Assembly (NCBI RefSeq): GCF_910578895.1 | Contig: NZ_CAJTSC010000037.1 | Coordinates: forward strand, 1-32,029 | DNA length: 32,029 nt | Direction: 5' to 3' | DNA from: an uncultured Bacteroides sp. | Lineage (GTDB): Bacteria > Bacteroidota > Bacteroidia > Bacteroidales > Bacteroidaceae | In this document: piece after piece, positions 16,175 through 25,247 of the stretch | Layout of the letters: each line of letters starts with the position of its first letter | How positions within the stretch are numbered: position 1 is the first letter of the stretch | Program-made: the position numbers and the translations under genes | Notes under the pieces: generated by a model | The model's input: only the letters and a program-made list of their open reading frames with translations | The model's database searches: none | What the model was told of the DNA's origin: nothing

Positions 16175-16942
16175 TCAGTTCTTTCCGCTTACCGTTTCAT
16201 CCCCGTCGCCATTGGCACCGTTATTCCCGGATTGTGCCCCACGTACCACAAGACGCGATTCTTGCCATCGGTCAATTGCTCCGCGGACAATGCCTCCTTT
16301 GTTCAGAACATGGTTGTTTGTCGCATTCAGCAGTGCGCTTGCCACTCTGGCATTGCGCTGTTGGGCGAGAAACAACACAAGCGTTTCATTCTGCAATGTC
16401 ACATCCTCATAAATACGCAGGTATTCCTTCTTCCGCTGTGCATTGGGCATATAGGCCTCCCTTGTTGACTTGATTGCGCATTGATAGACACGGTAATAGT
16501 CATCCCACCGTTCCTTATCGGATGGAGTGCCACCGGATAAAAGTATGCGGTCGATGTTGCGTTTGAACCGTTCCATCTGTCCGCTCACTTTTTCACCTTC
16601 GGCAAGCCAGGCTATGTCAACCTGCCGGTCGGTAACATTTAACGCTTCTATTTTCGCGCGACTGGTCAGAGCAGAGTCAATAACTTCCGCTTCATTCACC
16701 TGGTTATAGAGGTTGATACCTGCGAGCGTGCGATACGAAAGTTTATTCTTAGCTGCTGCCGACTTCTTGTATTTGTTATGCAGTGTGGAATAATAAAGTT
16801 CGGGGGTAAGTGCCCCCGTACCCGTTTCCATGACTGTCACCTGATTCTGCTTTGACGAATCGTGATTATAAGTCACCGACTGCGCCCTTGCCGCCATCGT
16901 TAGAATCACCGCAACGGCGATGAGTAAAAATTTTCTGTTCAT
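16175..16942 (-). CDS. Exported tra-operon protein, possibly DUF5045 type
   Basis: A 255-residue protein with a clear signal peptide (residues 1-21, ending AARAQ) and no further membrane segment. The mature part is helical and ends in a Gly/Asn-rich tail (GAQSGNNGANGDGDE). It resembles the uncharacterised exported proteins that Bacteroidetes transfer operons carry just before traJ; I think of DUF5045 but cannot confirm it. It lies 18 bp after the next exported gene and 13 bp before traJ. A periplasmic accessory role in mating-channel assembly is inferred from position. Confidence 0.7.
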   Translation of the reverse strand: MNRKFLLIAVAVILTMAARAQSVTYNHDSSKQNQVTVMETGTGALTPELYYSTLHNKYKKSAAAKNKLSYRTLAGINLYNQVNEAEVIDSALTSRAKIEALNVTDRQVDIAWLAEGEKVSGQMERFKRNIDRILLSGGTPSDKERWDDYYRVYQCAIKSTREAYMPNAQRKKEYLRIYEDVTLQNETLVLFLAQQRNARVASALLNATNNHVLNKGGIVRGAIDRWQESRLVVRGAQSGNNGANGDGDETVSGKN

Positions 16943-16960
16943 ATTCTTTCCATTTTATCG

Positions 16961-17686
16961 TTAATATTCCAATCTTCCCGCTCCGCGCCAACGCCCGAAT
17001 GCGTCATCGAGAATCTCCCGTTTCGTGCGTGAGCGATATACCTTTGCTTTCCAATAGCCAATGCGCACCTGTATGTATCGCCATGTCTCGATATAGGCTC
17101 GGTTCAGATGCCTCTCGATATTATCCAGCGATTGGTTGATGGCTTCCAGCACCATAAGCAAGTCACTGGTCGAACAGGCTGCCGCACCTGTGGCATACAG
17201 TATAAGGTCACTCACAGACTTGTAGAGTTGTTCCCCCTCATACGCGATAGCCCGCAGCCCTCTTGCATTGATGGCAAGAATCAGCGTATCGGCAGATTCG
17301 ATACGCCCCCGTTTCAGTATTTTTTCGTTGAAATCTTCCAACAGATCCTTGTAGTCGCCTATGCGGTCACCGACCGCTGTATAGGTATTCTTGACATTCA
17401 GTACCGTGCGCAACGACTGGTACATCACGTCAATGACATCGAACGCACGGGTATACCGGTCAAGATTGACATTCAGCTCCTTGTAGTTCCCGACCTCCTT
17501 CCGGCTGTACTCGTGCAACAGTTTGTTGCTATATTCCAAGGTGCTGCGTGCGAGCAACAGGCTGCGTTGCTTCTTATGGTCATTGATGTATGCCTCGACG
17601 GAAACAACATCAAACGACCACTGCGCCTTGGCGATACCGGGCAGCAGGGCAGACAGCAGCAGGGCAACAATCAGGTTCCGTTTCAT
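16961..17686 (-). CDS. Exported helical protein in the TraI/VirB5 position
   Basis: A 241-residue protein with a signal peptide (residues 1-21, ending AKAQW) and a mature part predicted as long amphipathic helices. It occupies the slot between the TraG region and TraJ where Bacteroides elements encode TraI (DUF4141), an exported helical protein likened to VirB5, but sequence likeness is weak by eye. Its start overlaps the stop of the 848-residue gene by 4 bp (ATGA), so the two are coupled in translation and may form a complex. The C-terminus is basic (YRSRTKREILDDAFGRW). Confidence 0.65.
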   Translation of the reverse strand: MKRNLIVALLLSALLPGIAKAQWSFDVVSVEAYINDHKKQRSLLLARSTLEYSNKLLHEYSRKEVGNYKELNVNLDRYTRAFDVIDVMYQSLRTVLNVKNTYTAVGDRIGDYKDLLEDFNEKILKRGRIESADTLILAINARGLRAIAYEGEQLYKSVSDLILYATGAAACSTSDLLMVLEAINQSLDNIERHLNRAYIETWRYIQVRIGYWKAKVYRSRTKREILDDAFGRWRGAGRLEY

Positions 17687-20229
17687 TTCCGTTCCTCCTT
17701 TCTCCCATTTCCACCGTTACCGTTTCGTGAAACCCGCGCATTTTCCACCCAACGGTCATGGCACTCTTCCACAAGCGTCAGGCGGCGTCCGGCGTCCATA
17801 TTCAAGCCGGGCAGCACATCCTTCATCACATCAAGGATGCTCCGTTTGTAGTGCATCATCTTCTCCAAGGACACGAGGTCGGCGTATATCTTCGTAATAC
17901 GCGAATCCACCTCCCTTGCAATATCGAGACGGTCACTCGACCACAGCAGATGGTACACATCACCGTTCTCTGTTTCGTCCATCGGTGCGCTTCGGGCATA
18001 TTCTGTAGTAATTTTACAGGAAGGATGTTCTCGTGCGATTTCTGCAATGCGGTCGTTTACAATCTTGGACTTTTCAGCATCCGAAAGTTCCGGATCAAGC
18101 GTCAGCACATCTGCAACGTGCGTATCGGTATATTCCGAGGTCAGTTCCCAACTGATTTGGATAATGGCACGGTGTATCTTGATACCGAGGAAATATTTCG
18201 GTTTCCGCACAATGGAGATAGTTGCACGGAATGTAATGATACCATTGATGTTCGGCATGGTAGCCTTACGGACGAATGTATAGCCGTTCCACGCGCCACC
18301 ATCCTGCCATGTAAGACCGTATGCCGTCTTACAGTCCTGCATGATGGCCGGCAAGCGATAATAGTCGTCAGTTGGCACGTCATTGTCAGCACCAGCTTCC
18401 CGTCTCGCATCCTCATAATCCTTCTGTTTTTTCCTCCACTCTGCCAATTCACTTTTCAGGTGTTCTATCTGCGTTTTGTTGGCATTGTACTGTTGACGGT
18501 ATATGGCGGCCTCCTCGATACTTGCTGTACTGATTTTTTTCAACAGAACAGCATTCTCAGCCTCCAATGTTCCGATCTGCGTTTCCAGCGTGGTCACTTT
18601 ATTGTTTGCTTCATCCAGTAGTCCGTCCAGTTCCGAGAAATCCAGATTGTTTTCTGTTACAGAGGTCTGCATGACACATTCCTTAGAGTGTGCATTCAAC
18701 GAACTTCCGCACTGGCGGCATTTGTATTGTGTCGAGCCTTGCCCCAATGTTGCCCCGTCCGAACAAGTCACGCTGATGGTCACACTCTCACATCCTTTCA
18801 GTTTGGCAGCATCAGTCGCCTGATAATAGTTTCGCGCACCGGAAGATATATAATAGGTATAGCCCTCCTCATTGTCGTTGAACTCCGAGAGTCGGGCTTC
18901 AAGCTGGGCACGAAATGTATTCAAGTCCATCGAATAGGAATCGAATACATCTTCATAGATGATTTCCTCTCTGTTCCAGCTCTTTGTGACGTGTATCTCA
19001 TAGGCGTATGCTTTCTTCGTCTGCTTGCCGCCACGGCTGATGATATAGCCCTGTTGCCAGTAATTGATACTGTAGGTAAAACCATCGTTCCGGCTATTCA
19101 ACTGCTGCACGCGGTTTCTTGACCAACCGGCATGGCTTTCCGAATTGGCGAGCACCTGCTCACGTTGCGCAATACTGGGATAGAAGCCCGGATCACTTGT
19201 ATTGAACCGCACCCATGCGCCACCATTCAGGATGCTGTTATCATCCGTCGGTGGGTAATAGTCGCATAGCGATATACTCCCTTGGTCGCGCCTTGCGATA
19301 TACCACCGTTGTGTATAATAGTTACCAGTTGCTTCATCCAGATAGTCCTTCATCCAGGCAGTGAGGTTGTAGTTGCCGAAATCGAACAGGCCGGCGACAT
19401 TATCGGCACCGCCTACCATGCTGAGCAACAAGTCTCCTATACCGTGTTCTGCCTGCTCCAAGAGTGCTCCGTAATGTTCATACAGATTGCCTATTTCACT
19501 GATTTTACCGTTCATCAGGTTATGGAACGAGCTGCCTTGTAGCAAGGCATTACCGAGGTTTTCTATACCCGATGTCGCCAGTCCTACCCCCATGTTGTAG
19601 AATTTGTCAAGGTCATCTTTCAGATGTTCGCTTGTGACGTTTCCCGACACACGACCAAGATCATCCTGTATCCGTTTCCAATCCACCCCACCCAGTTCCG
19701 AGAGGTTCAGTAAGGAAGCAACTTCCCGGTTGATTTCCAAAAAGGCAATATCCGAGAAACTCAGCGAACTGTTTGTCACGATACTTTCGAACTGCATACA
19801 CAGGCTCTTGGTATCATCACACACTTTCATCAGATAGCTTCCCCAGTATATGGCCGTTTGCGGCGAACGGAGCATCAACTTCGCCACTATCCATATTTTC
19901 GGCATGATTTTCTCCGCTACCATACGGTAGATGCGGTGGTAATAGTAGTTTTCCGTGCTGCTGCACCAGATACCAAGGTCAGACAGGGCCTTATGTTCCA
20001 AAAATTTAGAAGCGAATATCCCTGCCGTCGCCACCTCCGCTGCCGTATAATGTTTCAGGATGTCATCCACCTGCTCCCGATAGTAGCTTTCGGCCACTAC
20101 TTCCGTACCGAACGCAGCGGCCATTGCCGCCACGGTACGTGCATCATAGTTCACACTGTAATATTGCGCATGAATATGCTGCGTCAAGGCAAGTGATAGG
20201 ATGGCCAAAAAGATAGATAGTCGTTTCAT
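17683..20229 (-). CDS. Large exported protein of unknown function, 848 residues
   Basis: No family is recognised. The first 21 residues form a signal peptide (ending HIHAQ). An N-terminal helical region with Tyr/Ala-rich stretches (about 25-280) is followed by a mixed region (about 290-480). A cysteine set at residues 489, 504, 507 and 518 (with KCRQCGSS) looks like a zinc ribbon. A coiled coil runs from about 531 to 612, and a C-terminal globular part follows. A zinc-ribbon-like motif in an exported protein is odd; the cysteines may instead form disulphides. It is the largest unassigned gene of the operon and is coupled to the 241-residue gene. A pilus-tip, adhesin or periplasmic scaffold role is possible. 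Confidence 0.8.
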   Translation of the reverse strand: MKRLSIFLAILSLALTQHIHAQYYSVNYDARTVAAMAAAFGTEVVAESYYREQVDDILKHYTAAEVATAGIFASKFLEHKALSDLGIWCSSTENYYYHRIYRMVAEKIMPKIWIVAKLMLRSPQTAIYWGSYLMKVCDDTKSLCMQFESIVTNSSLSFSDIAFLEINREVASLLNLSELGGVDWKRIQDDLGRVSGNVTSEHLKDDLDKFYNMGVGLATSGIENLGNALLQGSSFHNLMNGKISEIGNLYEHYGALLEQAEHGIGDLLLSMVGGADNVAGLFDFGNYNLTAWMKDYLDEATGNYYTQRWYIARRDQGSISLCDYYPPTDDNSILNGGAWVRFNTSDPGFYPSIAQREQVLANSESHAGWSRNRVQQLNSRNDGFTYSINYWQQGYIISRGGKQTKKAYAYEIHVTKSWNREEIIYEDVFDSYSMDLNTFRAQLEARLSEFNDNEEGYTYYISSGARNYYQATDAAKLKGCESVTISVTCSDGATLGQGSTQYKCRQCGSSLNAHSKECVMQTSVTENNLDFSELDGLLDEANNKVTTLETQIGTLEAENAVLLKKISTASIEEAAIYRQQYNANKTQIEHLKSELAEWRKKQKDYEDARREAGADNDVPTDDYYRLPAIMQDCKTAYGLTWQDGGAWNGYTFVRKATMPNINGIITFRATISIVRKPKYFLGIKIHRAIIQISWELTSEYTDTHVADVLTLDPELSDAEKSKIVNDRIAEIAREHPSCKITTEYARSAPMDETENGDVYHLLWSSDRLDIAREVDSRITKIYADLVSLEKMMHYKRSILDVMKDVLPGLNMDAGRRLTLVEECHDRWVENARVSRNGNGGNGRKEERK

Positions 20230-20236
20230 ACCTTTA

Positions 20237-20872
20237 TCACTCTTTTGTCCTTTCCATTTCCCTGTGTTCGAAATACCACCGTTCGGTGTCTATACAGCTC
20301 TCCGTGACCAATCGGCAAAACATATCATGTATCACAGAAGCATCTTCAATGGCTTTTCTTATTCGAGCTTTACGTGAGCCGAACAATCTCAAGAACAAAG
20401 GTTGTCTCAGATATGCCTCGCGCACGGTATGATAGCGTTGCCATCCCAAGTCGTTCAGTTTATTGCCACCCAGCGGATTGCCATTCAGTTCCCGACCTAA
20501 TTTTTCCCTGAAGTTCTTTTCATCGAAGACCGGTATTTCATTGCACATTTTATCGCACAGGTCATAAAACTCCTTTTCCCTGGGATTTTCTTCGTAGTAT
20601 TGTTTCAAGTATGCCTCCAGTTCCTCACCGGACATACCAAACCGCAGGGAATACTCTGTCAACAGATGTTCGATAGCAGCCACCGTCTCTGGTGTCATAC
20701 CTTTTACAGCAAGTAACCTTTCCCGAGACAACATACAAAATTCACAGATGGACAACTCTGTGAGTTCAGGATTACTGATAGAAATCTGCTTCCGTGTCAG
20801 GCTACTTTCAAATACCATCTCGTTCAGCCCGTAATTCAATGGCAGGGTAATTAAAATTCTTTTCGTTTTCAT
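20237..20872 (-). CDS. Unknown protein with helix-hairpin-helix domain like RNA polymerase alpha-CTD
   Basis: A 211-residue soluble protein without a signal peptide. Residues about 34-80 (LTELSICEFCMLSRERLLAVKGM, then TPETVAAIEHLLTEYSLRFGM) follow the helix-hairpin-helix pattern of the RNA polymerase alpha subunit C-terminal domain, including the final Leu-x-Phe-Gly-Met. The rest is helical with a basic LFGSRKARIRKAIEDA segment. It lies 7 bp after traG and 7 bp before the 848-residue gene. A DNA-binding or polymerase-contacting regulator that is expressed with the operon is inferred; alternatively the fold serves protein binding. Confidence 0.7.
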   Translation of the reverse strand: MKTKRILITLPLNYGLNEMVFESSLTRKQISISNPELTELSICEFCMLSRERLLAVKGMTPETVAAIEHLLTEYSLRFGMSGEELEAYLKQYYEENPREKEFYDLCDKMCNEIPVFDEKNFREKLGRELNGNPLGGNKLNDLGWQRYHTVREAYLRQPLFLRLFGSRKARIRKAIEDASVIHDMFCRLVTESCIDTERWYFEHREMERTKE

Positions 20873-20879
20873 TCGAATG

Positions 20880-23576
20880 TTATTTTTTTGTTAAGTTCAA
20901 TACTCTTCCCGCTTTATTAACCTTCTGAGCGAACGGTAGTGATTCGTCGATACCGCTGGCATTCCAGTCACGACAATATGCCTCGATAGCCTCTTGGTGG
21001 CTGCATTGCAACTCCCGTTTGTAGAGTTTCAGGGCCTCTTTCTCTGCCCGCTCGGTCGTATAGGTCATATAGCATTCTCTCGATTCTTCCACACCGTACA
21101 CACTGCTGGTTGTACCCCGGCGGATAAATACCTCTCGGAAGAAACTGCGTCCCTCTTTGTTGTCAAGGCGGTTGATGGTAAAAATCTTCCTGCAGTCCAC
21201 ATCCGTCAGCCCCAGTATGGCTTTGATGCTGTCAAACCTTTCGCGGAATTTGCTTTGATCAAGCAGCATCACTATGTCGGAATTGTTGATGATGGCCTCC
21301 TTGACAATCTCAGACCCGATAATATCCTGAATCTCCTGTGTGACGACACCCACCGAAGCCCAAAACTTTCGGGCGGTTTTGTACATATATTTGATGTATT
21401 CTGCCATGAGCGGACTGGCGATGGCTTTCCATGCTTCCTCGATAACCAAGACCTTGCGCCCCTTCTTGATACGCATTTTTTGTAGGAATACATCCATGAT
21501 AATCAACGTAATAATGGGGAACAGCTTTTTATTTTCCTTGATTGCATCCACTTCGAAAACGATGAATGTTTCATCAAAGAGAGTGGAGTCCACATTTTCA
21601 TTGAGAATCTTCTCGTATGCGCCGCCTTTGTAAAATGGCTGAAGCATGGTGGAGTAGGTCGAGTAACTGATAGTGGTGATGTCGTTTTCGGTGCATATCT
21701 GCTCCAAGCGGTCGAAGCTGTAATCGAAGAAGCTGTTGAACGACAGTTCCGTTACTTTGAGTGCCGCGCGCCGGGCTTCCAGCACGTCGATTTGCTTGCG
21801 CACCATATTGTCCACCTCTTTGGGTGGCATATTGGTATTCTTGCGGCTGGCCGAAGCGAACAGGTTTTTCAGGAGGACACCGCGCTGCTCGTCCGAGTAA
21901 CGGGTGAATCCGTTGAAGAAGGCATCGTAATAGTCAATGATTATCTGCTCCACAATGCGGAACTCAATTTCCTGAATCTTGGCGTCCGACCCTTTCCATA
22001 TCATCAGGATAAGGCTTTTCAGGAAGTCAATCTTCTCTATGTTGTATTCATTCCGGCTGATTTTAAATGGATTCATTGTGATAGGCTTTTCCTCCGTATA
22101 GGCGATATACTTGCCGCCCAGATACTCACACAGACCCTCGTAGGAGTTTCCTGTATCCACCATTACCACATCCGTTCCCTGTTCATGTAGTTGGCGCACT
22201 ACCGAGTTCATGTGGAAGCTCTTGCCGCTGCCCGAAGGCCCCAGGCAGAAGAAGTTGGAGTTGTCCGTCAGCTTGTGTTTTCCCTCTTTTCCTGTGATGT
22301 CGATGGCCACCGGAACGCCCTGCCTGTCCGTATAGTAGATTTTCAGAGGAGTATCTTCGCTGTGCAGCACCCGTTCTTTATACATCAGGCACGTTGCCGC
22401 ATCACTGAGAGTCAGGAAACGGTCGTAATCCTCGTTCAGTGCATAACAGTTTCCGGGAAATGAACCTACGAACAGTTCCAGTTGGTTATAGGCGCGTTTA
22501 CTAATATGGATACCTATGCGGCCGAAAGCATTTTCGAGGTGGTTGGTGCATTTCTGCAGGTCAGTGTCCGCAGGAACACTCACCACCATGTTAAAATGCG
22601 TATATACCACCTGTTTGCTCTCACGGGCTACCACTTCCTGTACCCGTTTAATGTCCTCTACAGCCATTTGGTTACCTGGATTCGGTATGCTCGCATGGCG
22701 GTTCTTCTTTTTGTCAAGCAACGAAAGTTCCCGCTTTTGGTTAGGCAAGAAGACGACTTGATTATATACTACTGTTTCCGCATACGGAATGTTATCCACG
22801 GCTGATACCAAGTCCACCGGCATTTCGGTATTGTTTACCTCTATGTTTGTATAAGGACGTATCAACGACGGTAATGCGATGCAATCCACATCCACAAGGC
22901 TGTACACCTTGCATCGTTTGTCTCCCATAGATACCGTTTCATCGTCTGTCTTGATATTCGTCATCGACACGGTACGGTCATTAAAATTCATAGCGAAATA
23001 GCTGTCCACATACTCGCTCGCTTCGGCTTTGTTCAAGAATCGGACTTGCACACCGCCGTCACGAAGTTGGTCGTGTACCTTGCGGATTTTCACAAGGAAG
23101 TCGCGCCACTTTTTGTTGTCGAACGAGAACAGGCGGCTCTTCTTTGATTCTTGCGTAATTGTCAGGTAGCAAAGATTGTCCGTGTATGGGCGTCCCCTGA
23201 AATAGCGGAAATAGGAAGCTGAGAGAAATTCCTGATTGCCGTCCGGCTCATTCTCGAATTGTTTTTTCACAAAAATGTCCTGCTTGTGGATGGCATACCC
23301 TTCCCCCAGCGTCAGTGCAAGGGCAGAAAACAAATTTGCGAACTCATAATAACTGTCTATGTCTGCCGAATACTTCTGTACAGGATTCTCTATCTTGAGC
23401 ACAGCGGAGTATTCGCCCGTCTTGGTGTACAGCACGCCCACGCCGTCCGTTTCTTCCACCGAAAAGTAGATATCCTGAAAGATACGCTTACGCTTGCCGC
23501 CTGTACCGAACGTATAGACCGACAAGGCCATGCCTACGCACAGAGCAATAAAAAATAAGATAATGTATAAGGTCAT
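20880..23576 (-). CDS. traG: TraG, VirB4-like conjugation ATPase
   Basis: An 898-residue ATPase that energises assembly of the mating channel. An N-terminal hydrophobic segment (residues 1-22) is followed by the VirB4 N-terminal domain, then a RecA-like domain with Walker A GPSGSGKS at 446-453 and a Walker B LVIEEAWKAI near residue 690. The segments GGKYIAYTEEKPITMNPF and VGVVTQEIQDII are typical of the Bacteroidetes TraG family. The length is normal and the gene is intact. It is separated from traF by 111 bp that contain a strong stem-loop, which may set its expression level. Confidence 0.96.
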   Translation of the reverse strand: MTLYIILFFIALCVGMALSVYTFGTGGKRKRIFQDIYFSVEETDGVGVLYTKTGEYSAVLKIENPVQKYSADIDSYYEFANLFSALALTLGEGYAIHKQDIFVKKQFENEPDGNQEFLSASYFRYFRGRPYTDNLCYLTITQESKKSRLFSFDNKKWRDFLVKIRKVHDQLRDGGVQVRFLNKAEASEYVDSYFAMNFNDRTVSMTNIKTDDETVSMGDKRCKVYSLVDVDCIALPSLIRPYTNIEVNNTEMPVDLVSAVDNIPYAETVVYNQVVFLPNQKRELSLLDKKKNRHASIPNPGNQMAVEDIKRVQEVVARESKQVVYTHFNMVVSVPADTDLQKCTNHLENAFGRIGIHISKRAYNQLELFVGSFPGNCYALNEDYDRFLTLSDAATCLMYKERVLHSEDTPLKIYYTDRQGVPVAIDITGKEGKHKLTDNSNFFCLGPSGSGKSFHMNSVVRQLHEQGTDVVMVDTGNSYEGLCEYLGGKYIAYTEEKPITMNPFKISRNEYNIEKIDFLKSLILMIWKGSDAKIQEIEFRIVEQIIIDYYDAFFNGFTRYSDEQRGVLLKNLFASASRKNTNMPPKEVDNMVRKQIDVLEARRAALKVTELSFNSFFDYSFDRLEQICTENDITTISYSTYSTMLQPFYKGGAYEKILNENVDSTLFDETFIVFEVDAIKENKKLFPIITLIIMDVFLQKMRIKKGRKVLVIEEAWKAIASPLMAEYIKYMYKTARKFWASVGVVTQEIQDIIGSEIVKEAIINNSDIVMLLDQSKFRERFDSIKAILGLTDVDCRKIFTINRLDNKEGRSFFREVFIRRGTTSSVYGVEESRECYMTYTTERAEKEALKLYKRELQCSHQEAIEAYCRDWNASGIDESLPFAQKVNKAGRVLNLTKK

Positions 23577-23600
23577 TCCGATACTCGTTCGATTTAATAA

Positions 23601-23635
23601 GGGCAGGTCTGCCTCAGTTGGAGGCGGACCCGCCC
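23601..23635 (-). promoter_or_regulatory. GC-rich stem-loop between traF and traG
   Basis: Bases 23601-23615 pair with 23621-23635 around a 5-base loop: a 15-bp stem with one wobble and one mismatch, far more GC-rich than its surroundings. It ends 24 bp before the traG start codon in the direction of transcription. No strong T run follows on the minus strand. It could be a partial terminator, an RNA processing or stability element, or a translation control that gives more pilin-type and TraF protein than ATPase. Confidence 0.55.
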
Positions 23636-23687
23636 GTGTTCAACAATCAATTAGCCACACACATTGTCGTGATGGTTTTTCTTATAG

Positions 23688-23987
23688 TCAGACTTTGCGC
23701 GAGTGAGCATACACGTACACACCACGCTCTACCTTTTTACTATGCAACCCCTTTCGCTGTTTGAAGATGATAAGTGCGATACCCGTTGATAGGGCAGCCG
23801 ACAGTACGACCAAACCGGCTACGAACCCCATGAGGCAGTAGGCGATGATAAAGCCGACAACAGCCCCGCCCGCCGCACCTGCCGCCCAATAGATGTAGCG
23901 GCCTTGCAACCCCATCAGTTCCAAAGGCCGTTGCAGTCCCTTGAACAGTTGATAGTCCGGATAGCGTTCTTTCGTACCTTTCATCAT
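23688..23987 (-). CDS. traF: TraF, VirB3-like inner-membrane protein (DUF4133)
   Basis: A 99-residue protein with two adjacent membrane segments (about residues 33-52 and 55-75) and short basic tails. The opening YPDYQLFKGLQRPLELMGLQGRY matches in kind the DUF4133 family of Bacteroidetes TraF, whose size, topology and place before the VirB4-like ATPase correspond to VirB3. It starts 9 bp after the upstream traE stop. Confidence 0.93.
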   Translation of the reverse strand: MMKGTKERYPDYQLFKGLQRPLELMGLQGRYIYWAAGAAGGAVVGFIIAYCLMGFVAGLVVLSAALSTGIALIIFKQRKGLHSKKVERGVYVYAHSRKV

Positions 23988-23996
23988 GCAGCCCGT

Positions 23997-24371
23997 TTAT
24001 GAGATACCGAAGAACAGGGGCAATGCTTGAGCAGCAGCAATCAAGAAGATACACGCACCTACTACCATCATAATTTTCTTCTTCACGTCCTGCTCTTCAT
24101 TGTTCATTGCGATATATACCGAAATGGCACCCACGATAGCCACTACACCTGCAATAGCATAGCAAAGTTTCACCATGATAGGTACATACTTTACAATCTC
24201 TTCTGCCACGGTAGATAATGCAGTCGTTCCGGCAGAATAATCACCTGCCGTACTCTGTGCCATAGCAGGAGTGCCGCCCAACAGGGTGATGGCAAGCATT
24301 TTTACTTTGATGGAGACTTCTCTAAAAAGTCCTTTTGCCTTTCGGCACATTTGTTTGATTTTCTTAATCAT
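23997..24371 (-). CDS. traE: TraE, VirB2-like pilin-type protein (DUF4134), copy 2
   Basis: A 124-residue protein of the DUF4134 type. A long basic N-terminus with a signal-like segment ends near PAMAQ (about residue 38). The mature part has two hydrophobic helices (about 65-88 and 98-120) divided by a charged loop (NNEEQDVKKK), the pattern of VirB2-type pilins. It lies 57 bp after another, diverged DUF4134 gene and 9 bp before traF. Two pilin-type genes in a row could give two pilus subunits or a major and minor form. Confidence 0.9.
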   Translation of the reverse strand: MIKKIKQMCRKAKGLFREVSIKVKMLAITLLGGTPAMAQSTAGDYSAGTTALSTVAEEIVKYVPIMVKLCYAIAGVVAIVGAISVYIAMNNEEQDVKKKIMMVVGACIFLIAAAQALPLFFGIS

Positions 24372-24428
24372 ACTTGTTACGTTGTTTTTAGTGAAACTTT
24401 ATTTTAAATCATCTGATAATCAGGTTGA

Positions 24429-24752
24429 TTATATACGATATCCGAATAAGGCCGGAAATACAATCGAGGCTCCAATGATGAAAAGACACGCACCGACAAG
24501 CGACACAATAGACTTCACCACACCATCTTCACCGGTGTTCATCTTGATGTAGATCTGGAGCGCGGCAACGATGACAAACACCGAAGCAATAGCATAGCAG
24601 ATGTACAATACATAGAGCATCATTGTTACCACGAAGTCGTGCATCGTCGCCAGTGCGTCTGCACCCCAACTGTAATTCACGCTGCCGCTTTTGGCGAATG
24701 CCATGTAAGGGACAAAGCACAGTGTACATAATATTTTTCTTGCTTTCGACAT
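24429..24752 (-). CDS. TraE-like protein (DUF4134), copy 1
   Basis: A 107-residue paralogue of the neighbouring TraE. The signal peptide ends near MAFAK (about residue 21). Two hydrophobic helices flank a KMNTGEDGVVKS loop that mirrors the AMNNEEQDVKKK loop of the other copy, and both end in a hydrophobic LFFG/LFGY motif. Identity between the copies is low by eye, which points to an old duplication and different jobs. It follows the 150-residue membrane protein by 1 bp, so the two are tightly coupled. Confidence 0.88.
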   Translation of the reverse strand: MSKARKILCTLCFVPYMAFAKSGSVNYSWGADALATMHDFVVTMMLYVLYICYAIASVFVIVAALQIYIKMNTGEDGVVKSIVSLVGACLFIIGASIVFPALFGYRI

Positions 24753-24753
24753 T

Positions 24754-25206
24754 CTACAATTGGTCTTTGATGGGTTTCCATATTATCTCCGGGCGTCCGT
24801 CCGGCTTACCTTTGGAGAGCATGGCTTTGTATAGTTCATCCGCTGTGTACGCGTCCGACAGATATGCTGCCGTTTCTTCCATCTGTTCTTCAGCTTGCGC
24901 TTTCAGCCGTTCCAGCTTCTCCGCTACAGTGGCCTTTCTATTGTCTGTTGCGGTCTCAGGCTCCTGCGTTTCGGATGGAGCCGTAGGAGCGATATCCGTT
25001 TCGTACTTCTCATCCCCGACATTGAATCCCGCATCGTTCTCCGTCACGGTCACACTTGGTTCATCTTCCAGTTCGCCGAAGTCGAACACTTCCTCACTCA
25101 CTTTACCTGTTCCCTTTTTTCCATAAAGATCCTGTACGATAATGACCGCGTAATAAACAAGATAGACTACCGTCAGGACAATGGCAAAAATAAAATATGA
25201 TTTCAT
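24754..25206 (-). CDS. Single-span membrane protein, first gene of the transfer operon
   Basis: A 150-residue protein. The start is placed at the ATG giving MKSYFIFAIV; an in-frame ATG 19 codons upstream has no support and lies in the promoter region. One membrane segment (about residues 3-24) is followed by an acidic low-complexity linker rich in E, T, P and D, a short helix (EKLERLKAQAEEQMEE) and a C-terminal LYKAMLSKGKPDGRP segment. It occupies the place of TraD in Bacteroides elements, but I cannot confirm homology. Its role in transfer is unknown. Confidence 0.75.
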   Translation of the reverse strand: MKSYFIFAIVLTVVYLVYYAVIIVQDLYGKKGTGKVSEEVFDFGELEDEPSVTVTENDAGFNVGDEKYETDIAPTAPSETQEPETATDNRKATVAEKLERLKAQAEEQMEETAAYLSDAYTADELYKAMLSKGKPDGRPEIIWKPIKDQL

Positions 25207-25247
25207 ATCTATTCGTATAATATAATTTGTTATTTTGAATATGATTG

